Assembly: GCA_003255065.1 (NCBI GenBank)
Contig: QAOA01003736.1
Location: 632,226-696,225 of the forward strand
Source: Cercis canadensis
Taxonomy: Eukaryota; Streptophyta; Magnoliopsida; Fabales; Fabaceae
Reading direction: 5' to 3'
Length of the DNA stretch: 64,000 bases
The notes under the pieces were generated by a model that saw only the letters and a program-made list of their open reading frames with translations, was not told where the DNA came from and searched no databases. Below are positions 44,201 to 59,200 of this stretch, piece after piece (position 1 is the first letter of the stretch; the number at the start of each line of letters is the position of its first letter). The position numbers and the translations under genes are program-made.

Positions 44201-47200
44201 AGAAAAGAAGCTTCACTGGCTGCACCCCAAAGAAAATAAATCAGTTGAAAATAACTTTGTCTGCCAGTCCTGAGAAGCAATATTACAAGGCCGAATTCCA
44301 GTACACAGCCAAAAGTTGCATTAGCAACTATGCTTTGCATGTCTTAGCAGTTATCAGTAAGATCATCTTGCAAAGACAAAGAACTATAAAACTCATTTGA
44401 CAAGCTGAAGATATATATATATATATATATATATATTTTATAATAATAATAAAATAATAATAATTTATTATTATTATTATTATTTATTTTGCCATGAGAT
44501 ATTTGAAGTTTGTGCAGGTTGCATTTGTCATATTTTCATCTCCTCACCTTTGAATGAACGTAAACCACAATATATTAATGTTATGAATAGAAGATACTTT
44601 CACTCAAATGTATATCAATGCTGAGATATATTAATGAAAATCTTCAACAATCTGATGCCACAACAAGATTACATGTAGATCGACACAGATTTCTTATCAG
44701 GTAAACACTCTAGATTAAGATAATATGTTATTGGTAGAAGAAGACAGCATGTACCATTTTATGTTGTTAAAATAGGAGGACCAAAATTGCAATTAAGCCT
44801 TTTATGTTTTAAAAAAAAGAAAACTACACATTTAAGTTACTTGAACAAGAAAATCAGCTACAAAACATTCGAACAGGAAATGAGCTTTTGGCATTACGAG
44901 AATGAACCCTCTAGGAAGAGACATGCCATGAAATTGCATGCATGCAGAAATTTTACATGTTTTATACCAGTTCAGAGTATCCAGAGATTAATTGCGAGAA
45001 GATTAAATTAATAACAAGAGTTTGAGATGGTCCCACCTTTTATGATGAAGTTAAGTGGACTTCCTACGTGAAGGACTGGATTTTGAGGATGTATATGGGC
45101 ACCAACTCTGATCTGAAAAAATCACTGATTCAGATAGTGCAAGAGGATAATGGAAGAGGGGAGACAAAATAAAAAATACAAGAATATCAAAATACTGAAG
45201 TTAAGGAGGAGTATAAATTGCAAAAGGGGATACTTTTTCAGGCAGCAATGAGAAATAAACAAGTTCACATCAGTAATAAGGCATATGTCAGTTATGAGCC
45301 CCACTCTTGCCACATGAAGCTCACAAGTGCCTCACAGATTCTGAAGTCCGCCACTGAGATTTTGGGTGACAATTATTTTCTACAGCCTGCCTTAAAATTG
45401 ATCTTTAAAGGCTTAAGCAATCCAGAAAGTTGCGTTTGATTATGATCACAACTAACATTATATGCATATGGTATCTGGTGGGATTATCCTTCATGTATCT
45501 GGATATTGCAGCAAGTGATGATTATGTTGAAACTAGGGTCTATTTTTTTCTGAAGCTAACAGAGAAAGTCAGAACTGCTGAGTTCACTATGTTCTGAAAA
45601 ATAGGGTAAAATGACCTGGAACCATAATACAAGCCTGTTTAGGCGCATCGGCATGAACCAATTTCTGAATTGCCAATTAAAACATAAGTTAAAAATTAAT
45701 AATAAGGACTGGTAGATCAAGCTATGCATTTAGAGCAACAATTTTCCGTTTTAGAAATGTAGGTTTTGATATTTGGCAGAAAGCAAATACTTACCAGCAC
45801 ATAGTCTGACTTTAGTGGAGCTTCAGTAATTGATATATGCACAAGAGCTTTACCATGCCGAATTGCCTTCAATCAGGAATCAGTCAGCACAAGGTTTACA
45901 TTATGTTACTTAGCTGAGCAAAACAATTCAGTAGATAGTAAAATAAAAGTAAAATGCCACACATTAGATTATCTAGCCTCTAAAAAATATAATTTGATCC
46001 AATGTCATGCACTCAAAGAAAGCCTCATTTTAAGTTGAATCAAAGAAAATCCATGTGACACAGTCGTATGACACAACTTTCAACAATAGAAACAAAAGAA
46101 ACTATGCATAATTTTAATAATGTGCAAGTCACAGGTTTTTGAGAAGCTTGTTGCTCAATAAACAAAGAAACCGTCAAAGAGGTTTATCATAGAACCATTA
46201 CCTTGAGATGGACATTCCCTTTTCCATCATTTGATTTGCTTATGCTGACAACATCTGGATAGTTGGTTTCAGCATGAAAGGGAACTGCATCATATGCTTC
46301 ATAGAAAGGCTTTCCTGTTCAAATGAAATATAACAAATATATGAGGACTCAATTCTGAAAATAGAAGTGGCTACATAGGATTAATCAATAAGGGGACATT
46401 AATACCTAGAATATCATAAGAACTTGTTGGAAGATCAAGTTCTTGGCCAACAGCAAGGTCAATTACATGGAATGGAACCTCCTTACTGTTTATTCTTATT
46501 TGAGCCACCTGATCATAATATACAAATTTACTTAGTGAATTCCAACCCCATAAACATATGTTCAGAATGCAAATAACATGGAAAATAAAATAGGTATACT
46601 TCTTTTGATAAGATAGAAGGACACCAAGAGGTGAAACCCATACACAACAAACAATGTACAAAATGTCTCCCCACAACAAAGCTAACTAGCATGTCTATAC
46701 AAGTAGGTCAAAATACAGTGTTATCACAACTCGATGCACAGTTTTAAGCAAATTACACATTCAAAGCAACAAAATGCAGCCAAAATCAGCTCAATCAATT
46801 AATGAAAAATAATATATAAATTCAAGAATACAGGTTTAAAACCATTTCATATGCTATATAGTCCATTCTGTTAAGTTAAAAGTTTGAGACACCTGCAGAA
46901 GGAAGCTTGTTCTAGCAGAAACGAGCATGTCCTAATCTGAGCCCAATTCAGCAGTATGCGAAAGATACAATTCCATACCTCAGAAACCTTGACACAAGAC
47001 GCAATCTCTGTTCTTCCCGTGGTACGGTCTTTTGCCTGAATACATGCCAGAGTATTACTTGCTGTTGTTTTTATTCTATCCCCATCAATGAATATGGCAT
47101 CTTTCTGCAGAGCTTCATTTTTATCCCCGTAAGTTCTCAATAAAGTATAGTTGATAGTTCCTTTGCGACTCTGACTATCAAATTGTGTATAAGATTCTGA

Positions 47201-50200
47201 AGATGAAGGCAATAGACTTGTAGTTGTGTAATAGGGAGGAAGAATCCAGGTTATTGGGACTCCTAGAGCCAGGGGGAGATTAGGCACTACTGTTACTGAT
47301 AGAGATGCACTGTAAAACCTTGACTGTTTCTTTAACCCAGACGTTGAAAGTTCACAAGAGAATGCCACTGCAATACTGGTCCTACCTCCAGATCTGAAAA
47401 ATACAAGAAATATCCCATGAAGAGACAATAAAGTGTTATTTTTTGATGATATGATATTTTTTTTTTTAAACAAAAGAAAAACATAACATTGGTCCTTCCT
47501 GCAAATCTGATATTATTTGATGATTAGCTCAAACAAGCTCTCCAATCCCTCCACAAATCTGACAGAGAAACTCCCTAAAAAGCCATTTACTGAAATTCAC
47601 CAATAATCTCAGAAAATAACGCAATCCAATACAAATTGCAAAGGTAAGCATCTTTAATGAAAAAATCTAGTGTCCAAGCTAATTACACCTCAACCCTCCA
47701 AATAAAGCACTCTTCCACAAAACCTTACTCCTTTCTCCTTTCAAAGCCCAGAAATTGACAAAGAGAAACTGTAGCCAGGAAGATCTATCGCTTATCAAAA
47801 ACTCCCAAAAGTCTATTCCATAGCTGCCAAGCAACATCACAGTATAGGAAAAGATAACTGCTAATCCTAAGCTCCAACATCACAAGACAAGTGTTAGGGT
47901 GTGAATCCTTATATAATCAAAAAATCTTCATAAACTAGCAATTCCATGAAATTTGCCTGAATCTGTTGATAACACATTAGCACCCTTCTATATAAATGGA
48001 AACTTTACTTTTTACACTGACTACATGTTTATGACACCTTATGTAAGAAAGTGATTTAAGCAACATTAAGAAGATAAACTAATATAAAGGTCAACATGAT
48101 TCTCTTTTCACCAATCATATGCAGTTAACAGAGAAAACTATCTGGCTGCCAAGTGTAAGAATTAGATATCATCATTTGGTTTCAGATATTTAATACCTTC
48201 CATACAAGACATTAATAAAGCCAAGCTCGTCCAAGTAACTGCCAACTTGAATTTCTTCAGAAGCAGCCAAACGGACCCCATGTTTTTCACCACGTATGCT
48301 CTCTGCTGCCTTAAAATTCAATACCTAAAGAAGCAAAACAATGCCAAATTCTTTAGACTATCTTTCATCTTTGACCTTGAAAGGAAGCTGATTAGCTGGA
48401 AATATGGGGAGAGTAAAGACAGGTGGATCACTCCCTTGAGTCACCAGTCATAGTTTGAAACATCACGTTGTTCATTTTCTTTACGACTGGGACTGACTCT
48501 AGAGTCTTGTTTGGCATGTTATATGGTGTGCATATTCTAAGTTAAAGGTGTTGTTTCCAGATTTGTTCACTATAGTAGCTGACATATTGCCTTCGGTAGC
48601 TAATTTTCTTATGGTTGAGAATCGAGTTGCCTGTTAGGGGATGCAGTCTATTGATGCTTTTCTCCCTTTGTATTGTTATAAGCTGCATGACAGTCAAATT
48701 GAATGGAGAAACTAATCTTTCTTCTTTCTTTGAGGACCATTAGATTTTCCGAATTCCTGGGAACAGTTTCTATCCATTCAGTTTTACAGCTTAGGTGGAA
48801 AAAAAGGGAGTATAAGGCCTCATGGAAGTGTGCTAAGTTAGCAGAGGTGTGGTGCATTTGGTTAAAATGTAGCACTAGAAGTTTTAGCTACAGATTTGCC
48901 CCTTCAAATCATCTTTGGGACAGAATATTTTCTTGGCTTCTTTGTCAGTTTCTGCAAATGATTTTTTCAAGGGATTGTATTCAACAGGTTTGAATAGGGA
49001 TGGGAAAGCTCTTAGAAGCTGATGCTTTTATCCCCTCTATCCTCTGTTTGTGTCTTTTGTTCCTTGGCTTCTCCTAGGAGGATGTCTCATCCTCTATCTC
49101 TGTACCTTTTTTTTTTTCTTTCTCTGTAGTGAATGCTTCTTTTATAAAAATAAAGGTGCTGCATGACACTGTCACATAGTTTATAATTCTACAAGTGGGG
49201 AAAAACTGAACAAGAAAGGCTTTTCTCAATGTTAAGAGTTATTTTAGCATTGTAACACTGGGGATCCTGCTTCGAAATCTGTTTGGAAGGCTTCTATCTC
49301 TTCTAAAGTTTCATATTTAGTGTGGACAGCTTCTTTAGAGAAGATTTCGACTGCTAAAAAATTAAGCAGAAAATAATTGTTGTGGATGGATGTTATATGC
49401 AAGGTAAATAGTGAGATGTTTGATTATTTGCTACTGCATTGTCTAGCAGCACAACTTTTGTGGAGTTTGGCATTTTTCCTTTTGGGTAGTCAGTGATGCT
49501 TTCTCCTGAGGGAGCTTCTTGTTGTCAAATGCGATTCTAGCACTAGAAATGATGTTTGTATATGGAGAATGGTTCTAACCCATGTTATGTGGTCCACATG
49601 GCTTGAGAGGGGTGCTCACATATTTAACAGCAAAGAGAAGTCTTTTTGGGATGGGTGTTTAAGAGCTATTTTTAGAACTTTTGTTTCTTTGGTGCACAGC
49701 ACGTTTTCCTTCTAGTTCTAGTGTCTTTCTTGGAGTTCTTCAATATGACTTTCAGGCCATACTGGTCTTTCTTTCTCCTAGCATGTGTAAACTTTTATAT
49801 TCATTGCCAGCTTAGGTTGCACCCCCTTGGCCATTCTTAATGCAATCGTACCAATCAAAAAAATTAAAAAAGGATTTGAAAGACAAGAAACAAATGCAGA
49901 CAAAAATCAACCTTTTCATCTTCAATAGTCCACCGGTAATTTTTACACAGCTCATAGAACGAAAACAAATTTCCCTGACAATAACAACGTGGATGATATT
50001 AAGATATGAAATAAATAAATTAATTGAATTTTCCTTTTGTATTTCAGCTGTTACCTCAGGAAATGATGGATATATTGGCAACTCATGGCCAACTCCAAGT
50101 TGTTCACTTTGCACATGTAATGTGGCAGTAGATGGAACTCCCACCCTTAGAAGGCTATGTGCTTCACAAATCACAGTGTTTTCAGTCACAAAGACTTTGG

Positions 50201-53200
50201 CAAGAATTGTCTGCCATATGGCAATGATGTCTTGGGTCAGATAAACATCTTCCACAAATCAGAAGTGTTTAAATTAAAAAATGTAGAACGCATAAAGGCC
50301 CTAACTGTATGAAAGAAACAAATATAAAGTCTGGTTTATTTGAAACAAACAATTTGAAGAACTAGCATATGCATTTGGCCTTCTATTTTCTTTTTGATAA
50401 AAGAAGAATTTTAATTAAAAGAAGGATAAGGAAAGAGTACAAGAGCAGAAGATAAGATATAATGACACAAAATAAAAAAATATAGGAAGGGAAAACAAAA
50501 TTGTAATAATTGCTCTTTTCAATATCCTTAAACATTTTTCAAGGAAAATCCTCTGAAACAGAAAATTGGCTGAGCTCCATAATATGCCATAAAAATATCT
50601 CTATCCCATAGTAGATGGAATAAAAGCTCTCCAGAAACACCAAAAGGCCTATTCCAACAGTCCATACAACTGTACTATTGAAAAATAAAATAAAATAGAA
50701 CTTTTTCTTCAAGGGAGATGTCAAAGAGCCATTTGACTTGAAAGCTTAAGTTGTCAACCCTAACACATCCACATGTGAGTCTATGGAATGTAGACAAAGC
50801 TTAGGTTCATGTTGTGTTGAAAACTTACCATCATATTGTATTACATTTTACTTATAAGACTGAGGGTGGACATAACTTGTATGCCCCTGTGAGATGGTCA
50901 CTTAACAGAGAGCATTTCAAGGTGTGGAATTGGGTACAATTCAAACAACCAATGATCAAGCAGCTTTTGAAATTATGGCATGATTTCTTTTCCCACTAAA
51001 TCAGCACTACACCCGAAATGAGGGTTTTAATCATGTAAAGCCCACATCCAAATGCAACTGCACTACAAGGTTCCACCGAAGTACAGGATCTAGTTTGTGC
51101 AGATGTATTAAAGTATGTGGTCAGTGCAAGACAATCAGCTAAATTATGCAAAAAATGAACACTTACAATCCTTAGCCACCCCCAACCCCTCCCCCCCAAA
51201 AAAAAAAGAAAAAAGGCCAAATAAAACAAGAATAGTAAGTCTCAGAAGAGTTTCAAATCTTACAGTGTTCCCTATTGAAATTGCCGAGAGCCATCCAGAA
51301 TATCTATCAATACTTGCAATTTTATCATCCTTAATCACATACTCAACATGCACATCAAGAGTTGGGCCTCCTTTCACAGTAAGCTGAGCAAATAGATGAA
51401 TGGGTGGTGTCACCATAAATACAAGAAAATAGAACAAAAATAAAAGATAAGAATATTATTTCTACATGGATTCCTTACTCTGTTTATATTCCCAAGTCAA
51501 ACTTCCTACTTTTAAAGAACAATACTTTGACTCTAAAACCTACCACATATGATGCACCAGGTAGAAGGAAAAGATTGTCAGGGTGTATTCTTGGTGGTGC
51601 ATAGACTTCCACCTTAATAGGTTGACTTCGTATTTCATGTCCAGAATGCTGCATAGCACTGACCTGATTTCAACAAATAATCAATAAGCTTTTTTGAGTT
51701 TTCAAAATTCTATGAAGAAATTTGTCTGAGACAAAGCTAATGATAGAGGTACACAAAGGACTTACATAAAGGGTTGTTATTCCAAGGTGTATCCCCTTGA
51801 TTTTAAAACTTGGTGCATTAACATATCCACTAACAAGACTTGGAAGATTATCATCACCCACCAGCTCAATTATGTGATCCTCGATGTGGACACTAATATT
51901 CATGTAAACAAACTGCATCACAGGTTCCAGATCATTAAATCATTGACTCAAGGAAGGGAAACCTCAGTCTGCCAAGTGCCTAGGGTAAATATGGGCAATA
52001 CAGTTTCTTGGAACCAAGAAGGTCAAGAAAATCTACAAGATAACAGCCTCTATTGACCATATGCGAGGTAGTAATGATTACGTATACATCCAAAAATTTC
52101 AGATTGAAGCATGTCACGAACAAGGAACTGGAGTGTAGACCTTAAAATTAATTAATAAAAGTAATGCAAACCTGAGAAGTGTGAAAACTACTTCCATCAT
52201 TAGTACCAACCAATAGGTCAATACTTTGAAAACTTCCTTCCTGAAAAGATCAAAATAGCATATGATGAAGCCAGTTTAGAACCAAAAAAGAGAAAGAGAG
52301 GGGGGTGGAAGCTTTTTAGAGAAGACATACCATTAGGCTAATCTCATCTCTTGACATAATCTTAATCCAATCTATATCTGCAACTTGGACCTGAAATATT
52401 CAAGGTATAGTAACCATTATAAGCATCTTACATAAGACAACATCCTTATGATCATACACCAAGACCATATTGCTTTACAGTACTAACACTGAGACACACA
52501 CAAATTTCAAATTCAAAGTACACTGGTATCTGATAGCTTTTGAACTCTTCCAACATCAAGTCAACGGATTTTTCTTTCAGGATGTTTAATCTGGAACTAA
52601 AGGTCTTAATTAGATATGAGATTTGGCTAAATTTTGTTTGATCAATTCACACAGGACTATATCCCTGTAAAAGGAAATAAAGTATGTTATTAACCTACAA
52701 AATAACACACTTCGAGCTAATTTGGAACAATTACTTTTCATGCAACATACTAATTACAAAGAGAGAATCATATCCTAGGTAAGGAGGAAATGTGTTACAC
52801 TAAAATCACTCGATGAGATTTAGCATTCAAGTTTGAATGATAAGACGCAAAAGCAATAAAGAACTATCATTTTTTTGGATAAAATAAAGAAGAAAAAAAT
52901 AAAAGAACTAATCTTAATTACATAAGTTTGCAGCTTGCGTAAGCCAAAATAGGAGTCTTAAGCATGCAGGCATAAAGATGAGTTGTTTGGCTTTGACAAT
53001 TTTAAGAGATTCTAATACATATTTTGGAAAAATAAATAATTGATCCTTGTAGGGAAAAATACAAAAAAAAAAAAATTTGGTACAACATGACATGGAAGCT
53101 AAAGTCTCATAAATAACAAGTTGGAACAAGAGAAATAAGTCTGAAGTTGGAAAAACTCTAACTCCTCCAATAGGAATAAGACATCTCCTCACAATTAATT

Positions 53201-56200
53201 GTAGAAGGTTACTTATATTAGAGTTACAGCAGCTCTATGATGCCAGCCTTTAATTACTGCTCTGAGTTATATTCTAAGCTGAGTATTAAGGGTAGCTTAA
53301 TCCTTTTGCCTATCTATAGTAACATGCGTCTTTATTTGTGAATATATATACTCACTGAACCTGAGTACAGGTTATTAGAGCTTTCCGATCCTTCTTTCTC
53401 CCTTTTCCAATTCTCTCTTTATAACAATTACCATTATAGTCCCTTTAGAGTTATACTTACCCATTCAAACTCATTAAAGAAGTCACATAAGTTCTGAGCC
53501 TAAAATACAGTAAAGCAAAAGTAAGCGAACATTAAAATAACTAACTGGGCAAACTCTGTAGGTGCTCCTCCATAAATATTTTTATATTAAAGTTGGTGAA
53601 ATTTATCCTTTTAATTAGCTGTCTACAAGATACTTTTCCTTTCTACCAAAATTTGCATGAATGAGATGTTACAGAGAAGCACAGACACTTTCAGGGAAGA
53701 GAGGAATATAAATCCCCCATAACTAATGTAAGAGAAAAAGAATATATTATATATTGATGAGTTGTAAGAAATAAAATAGACAACAAAACCACACATTTTT
53801 CTCAAATAGCAAGAATTCAATATTCAGAAGAAAACGGAGCTCACAACTGCAGATGCTGTAAGTGGAGGAGTTAGCCCAATATCATACAGAGTCAGATTAG
53901 CTATCCCTAATCCTGTAGGGGACAGAATCAATTGTAGGCATTGTAATCCTGATGGGGGTTGGATAACTTCTACCACTTGAGAATCATTTGTAACAGCTTC
54001 CAAGAAACAGCTCCCACCAGTAATTGACAAAGTTACCTGGAAGCAGAAAATGCAGTTTGCAGATACAGAATTTTGAGCAGGAAATCAGTGAATACAATAT
54101 CTATTGAACACTGCCATGACTTCAGTACATACATGAAGAGCCACCCATCTTCTCCAAAAAGTAAAAACGCAATCTCACAAGAGTGCACTCTATGTGCAAT
54201 GAGTCATTTCAACAGGAAAAATGCCAAAATCAAAAAAGGCATATGAAAGATGTTTCAGCAAAATCCTCAAACACAGCATTAATAAAGCTGGGGCCCGCTA
54301 AAGTCAGCTAAGCAATATAGAAAATATCCACAGATATTGGTGTTACCTTTGCATTAGGATTATAATATAGCAAGTTGAACTCTGGGTCCACTCTTAGGGT
54401 AGAAACAAGCTGCATTGTTGTACCAATGAAAAGGTAAGACTTACTTTTCAGCCAGATAACAATGATAAGAACATCAAGGTGCTAGGAAAAAATGCTATGA
54501 ATAACAGAACTGCAAGAACAAGCAGAATGCAAACATGAAATTTACAAAATTAATTGATTTTATAGTAGTGAGTAAAAAAAACCAGCCTTAGATGAAAGAA
54601 CAATTAAACCAACAGACAGTACCTGTAAACGAATTGCATCTGTCAGAACATTTTCAGTTTTGGGAAAAAGACCAAAAATATGATGTTCCAAGCTATCATG
54701 AAAGCCAGCAACCGTAGCACGAACAATGCACTAAGAAAAAAAAAATTTAATATCACTTTAGACACCAGTACAGAAGAACAAGAAAAATAAAATAAAATAA
54801 TCATTATCTGAAAAAGAATCACAAGCAGAAATTAGGAAAAAAGAATAAACAAAATGCACCTCCTTTCCCTGAATGTTACAGGGCCACAGATACATCATAA
54901 ACCATCATTTTAAACTTATTCAAAATACTACAGTATTTATGCAACAACTAGCTAATAGCATGACTCCAAGAATGACATACTAATTCACATTATGACTATT
55001 AAAATGCAAAAAACATATATTACCTAGAAGAAATCCTTATGAAACCTAGACTCAGTCATACAAGAAACTTTTTAAGTCAGTGCAACATAATTAATCAGAT
55101 CATAAGAATAGAATTATAAAAAAATTGTGTCTATATTATAAAAAGAAAATTAAAATAAAAAAAATATTTTTTTAATAACAGAAGAAGTTCTATTAGAAAG
55201 AAGAAACACAAAGAAGGAAGAGGATGAGAAATCCTGCCTACGAAAAACAACAAAATCGTCCGTAGCAAAACAAACCAAGAATACAAAATGACTCTCCAAT
55301 CCTTTCGCTTGTGTACCAATGACATTTCCTGAAAGAAACCATGTACTGAGCACCACAGGGAGGCCATGAAAACAAACTTGTCCCAAAGCAAACTTGAAGA
55401 CAAAGATTTTCCTTGAGAAATAAAGAGGGGCAGTTATTCTCAAGTTCCAATACTTGAGAGTCATGACCAAGAAGTTCTAAAGGAAAAAGCTTTCCAATGC
55501 CTGTCACATGTGGTGAAATTACCAAAATACCCCTCAATGCTATGTGGTTAATATAGGTGGTTATCATGCATAAAATATATGGTTATTTAGTTTAGTGTGT
55601 GGTTACCATGTTCAAAAGTAAACAGAATAACCACATATATAAACATAATAACCACAGAGAGCTGAGGGGTATTTTGGTCATTTTAGACTAGATGGCAGGC
55701 ACCTCCTTGGAAAGCACTTGCCTTTAGAACTTCTAGATCTTTTCTCTCAAGTATTAAAACTTGAGAATAATTGTCCCAAATGAAAAATACCAAGTACTGA
55801 TTTTTAAATTACAAGTTATGAACATTAACTGCTAATTCAGACCCTAGTACTGAGAACAAGTAGGGCGTATATAACAAATTTAATATTGATTTAAGGCAAG
55901 CCAAAATAAACTAGTTTTTGTCACAGCAAGTTTTTGCAAGCAACTTCTATTACTTAAGTTAAAGACTGGATGTCAGACAAACAGCTAGTACAGGTAATCA
56001 AGAGAGACAGTAAAGAAAAAGATGATATTATCAAAAAAAATTCAGTACCAATCCTGATTCATTTTGCAAGACCAAAAATCTCTCCCAACCACCGAACTTC
56101 ACTATATCATAAGGATCATCCCAATNAACTAGTTTTTGTCACAGCAAGTTTTTGCAAGCAACTTCTATTACTAAAGTTAAAGACTGGATGTCAGACAAAC

Positions 56201-59200
56201 AGCTAGTACAGGTAATCAAGAGAGACAGTAAAGAAAAAGATGATATTATCAAAAAAAATTCAGTACCAATCCTGATTCATTTTGCAAGACCAAAAATCTC
56301 TCCCAACCACCGAACTTCACTATATCATAAGGATCATCCCAATATGCTAGTCCCTCACAACTGCTAAGTTCCCAACTCAAACTGAGAGAAGATGAGTTTG
56401 CAAAAGTTTCTCCAGAATCACTAATGCCAACTGCAGCTATCCGAATTGTGTGTCCATTTGCCACAGTAACAGGGGTGTCACGAAGTTGCCCTGAACTACG
56501 GTCAGCTTGAATTGCTGCTCTAATGGCATCATGTTCATTCACTGAAAAGTACAATTCACTCAGACAATAGAAGATTTTAAAAATCATGTTGTCAATCACT
56601 GCAAGTTGGATTTTGGAAAATAACCTGGTTCATCAGCTATAAGTACAATCGAGGAAGGAACGCTACATCTAACTGACAGCCAAGTTTCAGCTACTGAAGG
56701 CACAAGATGGTCATCCCCAACCAAATTTCCACGTCTAAAAAGAAGTTTCTGAGCCATTTGAAACCAGAAAAGGTTATCATATGATAATATCTACCTTATC
56801 AAAAATGTATTAGGAAACAATCTGACAAGAAGTAATGCCAAAACTTACATAAGTTCCCAGTGTTTGACATAAAACTCCATACAAACTCCTATTGCTGCCA
56901 GATAACCGATGCACAAGAACTCCATCTTCAGCCAGAGCATTCTCCTCATCCAAAACTTTCACAACGTCAAGGAAGTCAATACTTTTGTCCCACCGTTCAG
57001 GTCCACCAACAAGTAATATATCTAAATATGCCCCAGGGACAAGATATAACTTATCTAGGTTATCTAATTGTTTATTAGCTTCTGCTTTAGCCAAGTCAAA
57101 CCAGTAACCACCAAATTTGGTTCCATCACCTGCCTGACTTACAGTAAGTGGTAGATAAGCAGCAACACGTGAATATGCTTTTAAGACAATGGGTCCATGA
57201 AAAGAGTGGTCAAGCTTGTGATATTCTTTTGAGACTGTGGCATGTAGTGTAGCTTGACCAGGACTGGAAGCATAAATATGTGTCCATGAACATGGGAAAG
57301 CATCGGCTGATGCATGAAGCTGAGTATTTCCAACTGTTTCCAAGTATGACCACTCCTGAGTTGCATTGACAATGACAAAAGACTCGCTTCCAGATTTCCA
57401 CTTTATCAAAGAATGAAAGGCATCACATCTATAGAAATAGGCACCTGCAAATGACAAACAAACATAACCAAAAATTCAAGCAATAAAAATGGAAAGAAAG
57501 TCTGCAAAATCTGTAAATTGGTATCACCATTTGATGCTTTCATTGTTACAGCAGCTTGGAGATGTGATCCAACAACAGTTTCTACAGGAAAATTACGAAG
57601 CATAACCACAGAAGATGGGATGGAAACTTCAACAACCACCTATAAGGAAGTAGGAATGAAGAAATAAGAATATTGTACAAATTGTATACATAGCCAAATC
57701 AAACAGAAAAAGATATATAAATATTTCATGCGTGAAGGACTGAAGAGCCATTTGTTTTGATATGCTCATAGTTATTAATAGTGCACAGAATCACACAATG
57801 TTCCTGAAATTTCGAAATTTCTTTTTTCCCTAAACAGTGTTCCTGAATTTTTTATTTTTTTTTGGGTTTGCTAAACAAACAATGTTCCTGAATTTAAAGA
57901 CCAAACTTGATAACTAACATGGGAACAAATAAGAGGTGTTAGATCTGGGCTTAAGGAATCATACATTATCAAATCACCAAAAACATATTTGCTGTAAACA
58001 AATAGATAACATTACCTCATCATTATTTAAGGAATCATATAGGGATAGAACTTTAATAGTAGCTTTACCAGGCTTTCTTGCCTGGATGATACCAAAAGCT
58101 GAAACAGATACAGTAGATGAGTCTGAAGATAACCATTTGTAATCACTCACTGCTTTTGCACAACCTACACCATGTGGTGGGATCAAGGGTAAATGTCAGA
58201 AATAAATTAGCTGCTTCAGATTTGAGCAGACACAGAAAGCTACCAACCTCCTATTGCCTTTAGCTCTAACTCCTGATAAACATCAGGGGCCCAGGGAAGT
58301 AAAATGCTTTGAGACAGACGGCTTTCATTGCCCAAAGTGAACTGTACTTGATCACAAACCATGATTTCCTGCACAACTTTGATAACCTACAAGATCAACT
58401 AAACAAGTGAGACCCTTCAAACATATTTCAATGCTGCTAAATCTACAATCAAGCAAGACACAGCCTCTCCCCACCCACAAAAAAGTAGAAACACCAAATA
58501 AACACAGGTAAGAGCAGCACATGGTATGAAATAATTGAGGAGAAAGGAATTAAAGAATAATGTCTGTCTAGAAGAACTTAGAAGAAAGAGTGCTTGCAGA
58601 AGCACCTCCTTTGTGTCATCATGCCCACCGAAATAGCTCAAAGAAGCTGTTAATTTCCCCAGTCCTGGTGAATATGCTTTCAGGATTTTAGAATTCCACC
58701 AGCCATGTTTGACAGCAATGTCATCTGAAACCCAAAATGATTTCCAGTGATTGGATTGGTTGTCGAAAAGCTTAACATCATCACGCTGCAATGCAGGGAA
58801 GAATCTTCTAAGTGGAAAACAGTTAAGAAAAAAAAACACATAACCTATCGATTGATTTTTCATGAAGAAATCAGTTACAAGAAAATTTTCTAATGCAGAT
58901 ACTTGATTTATTAAAAAAACAGAACAAATACGACTAGTAAAGCAGGTTGAGAATGATAAATACAAAACCCTACTACATTTCTTTACACACATAGGCATAA
59001 ATGTGAGATGTGTGCTAATTTTTATATATGGATGACTTAGGTAGCGTTCAATACGAAGATCTTTAGAAGGATTTCCAGGAAATCTATCATGTAAATTTAT
59101 GACTATTATGTTTGTATAAGATTTTGGATATCATACTAAATTTGTATGCGAATGCATTTCATAAAGCATGTTGAAAACTAAATTTCCATTCATAACCATG

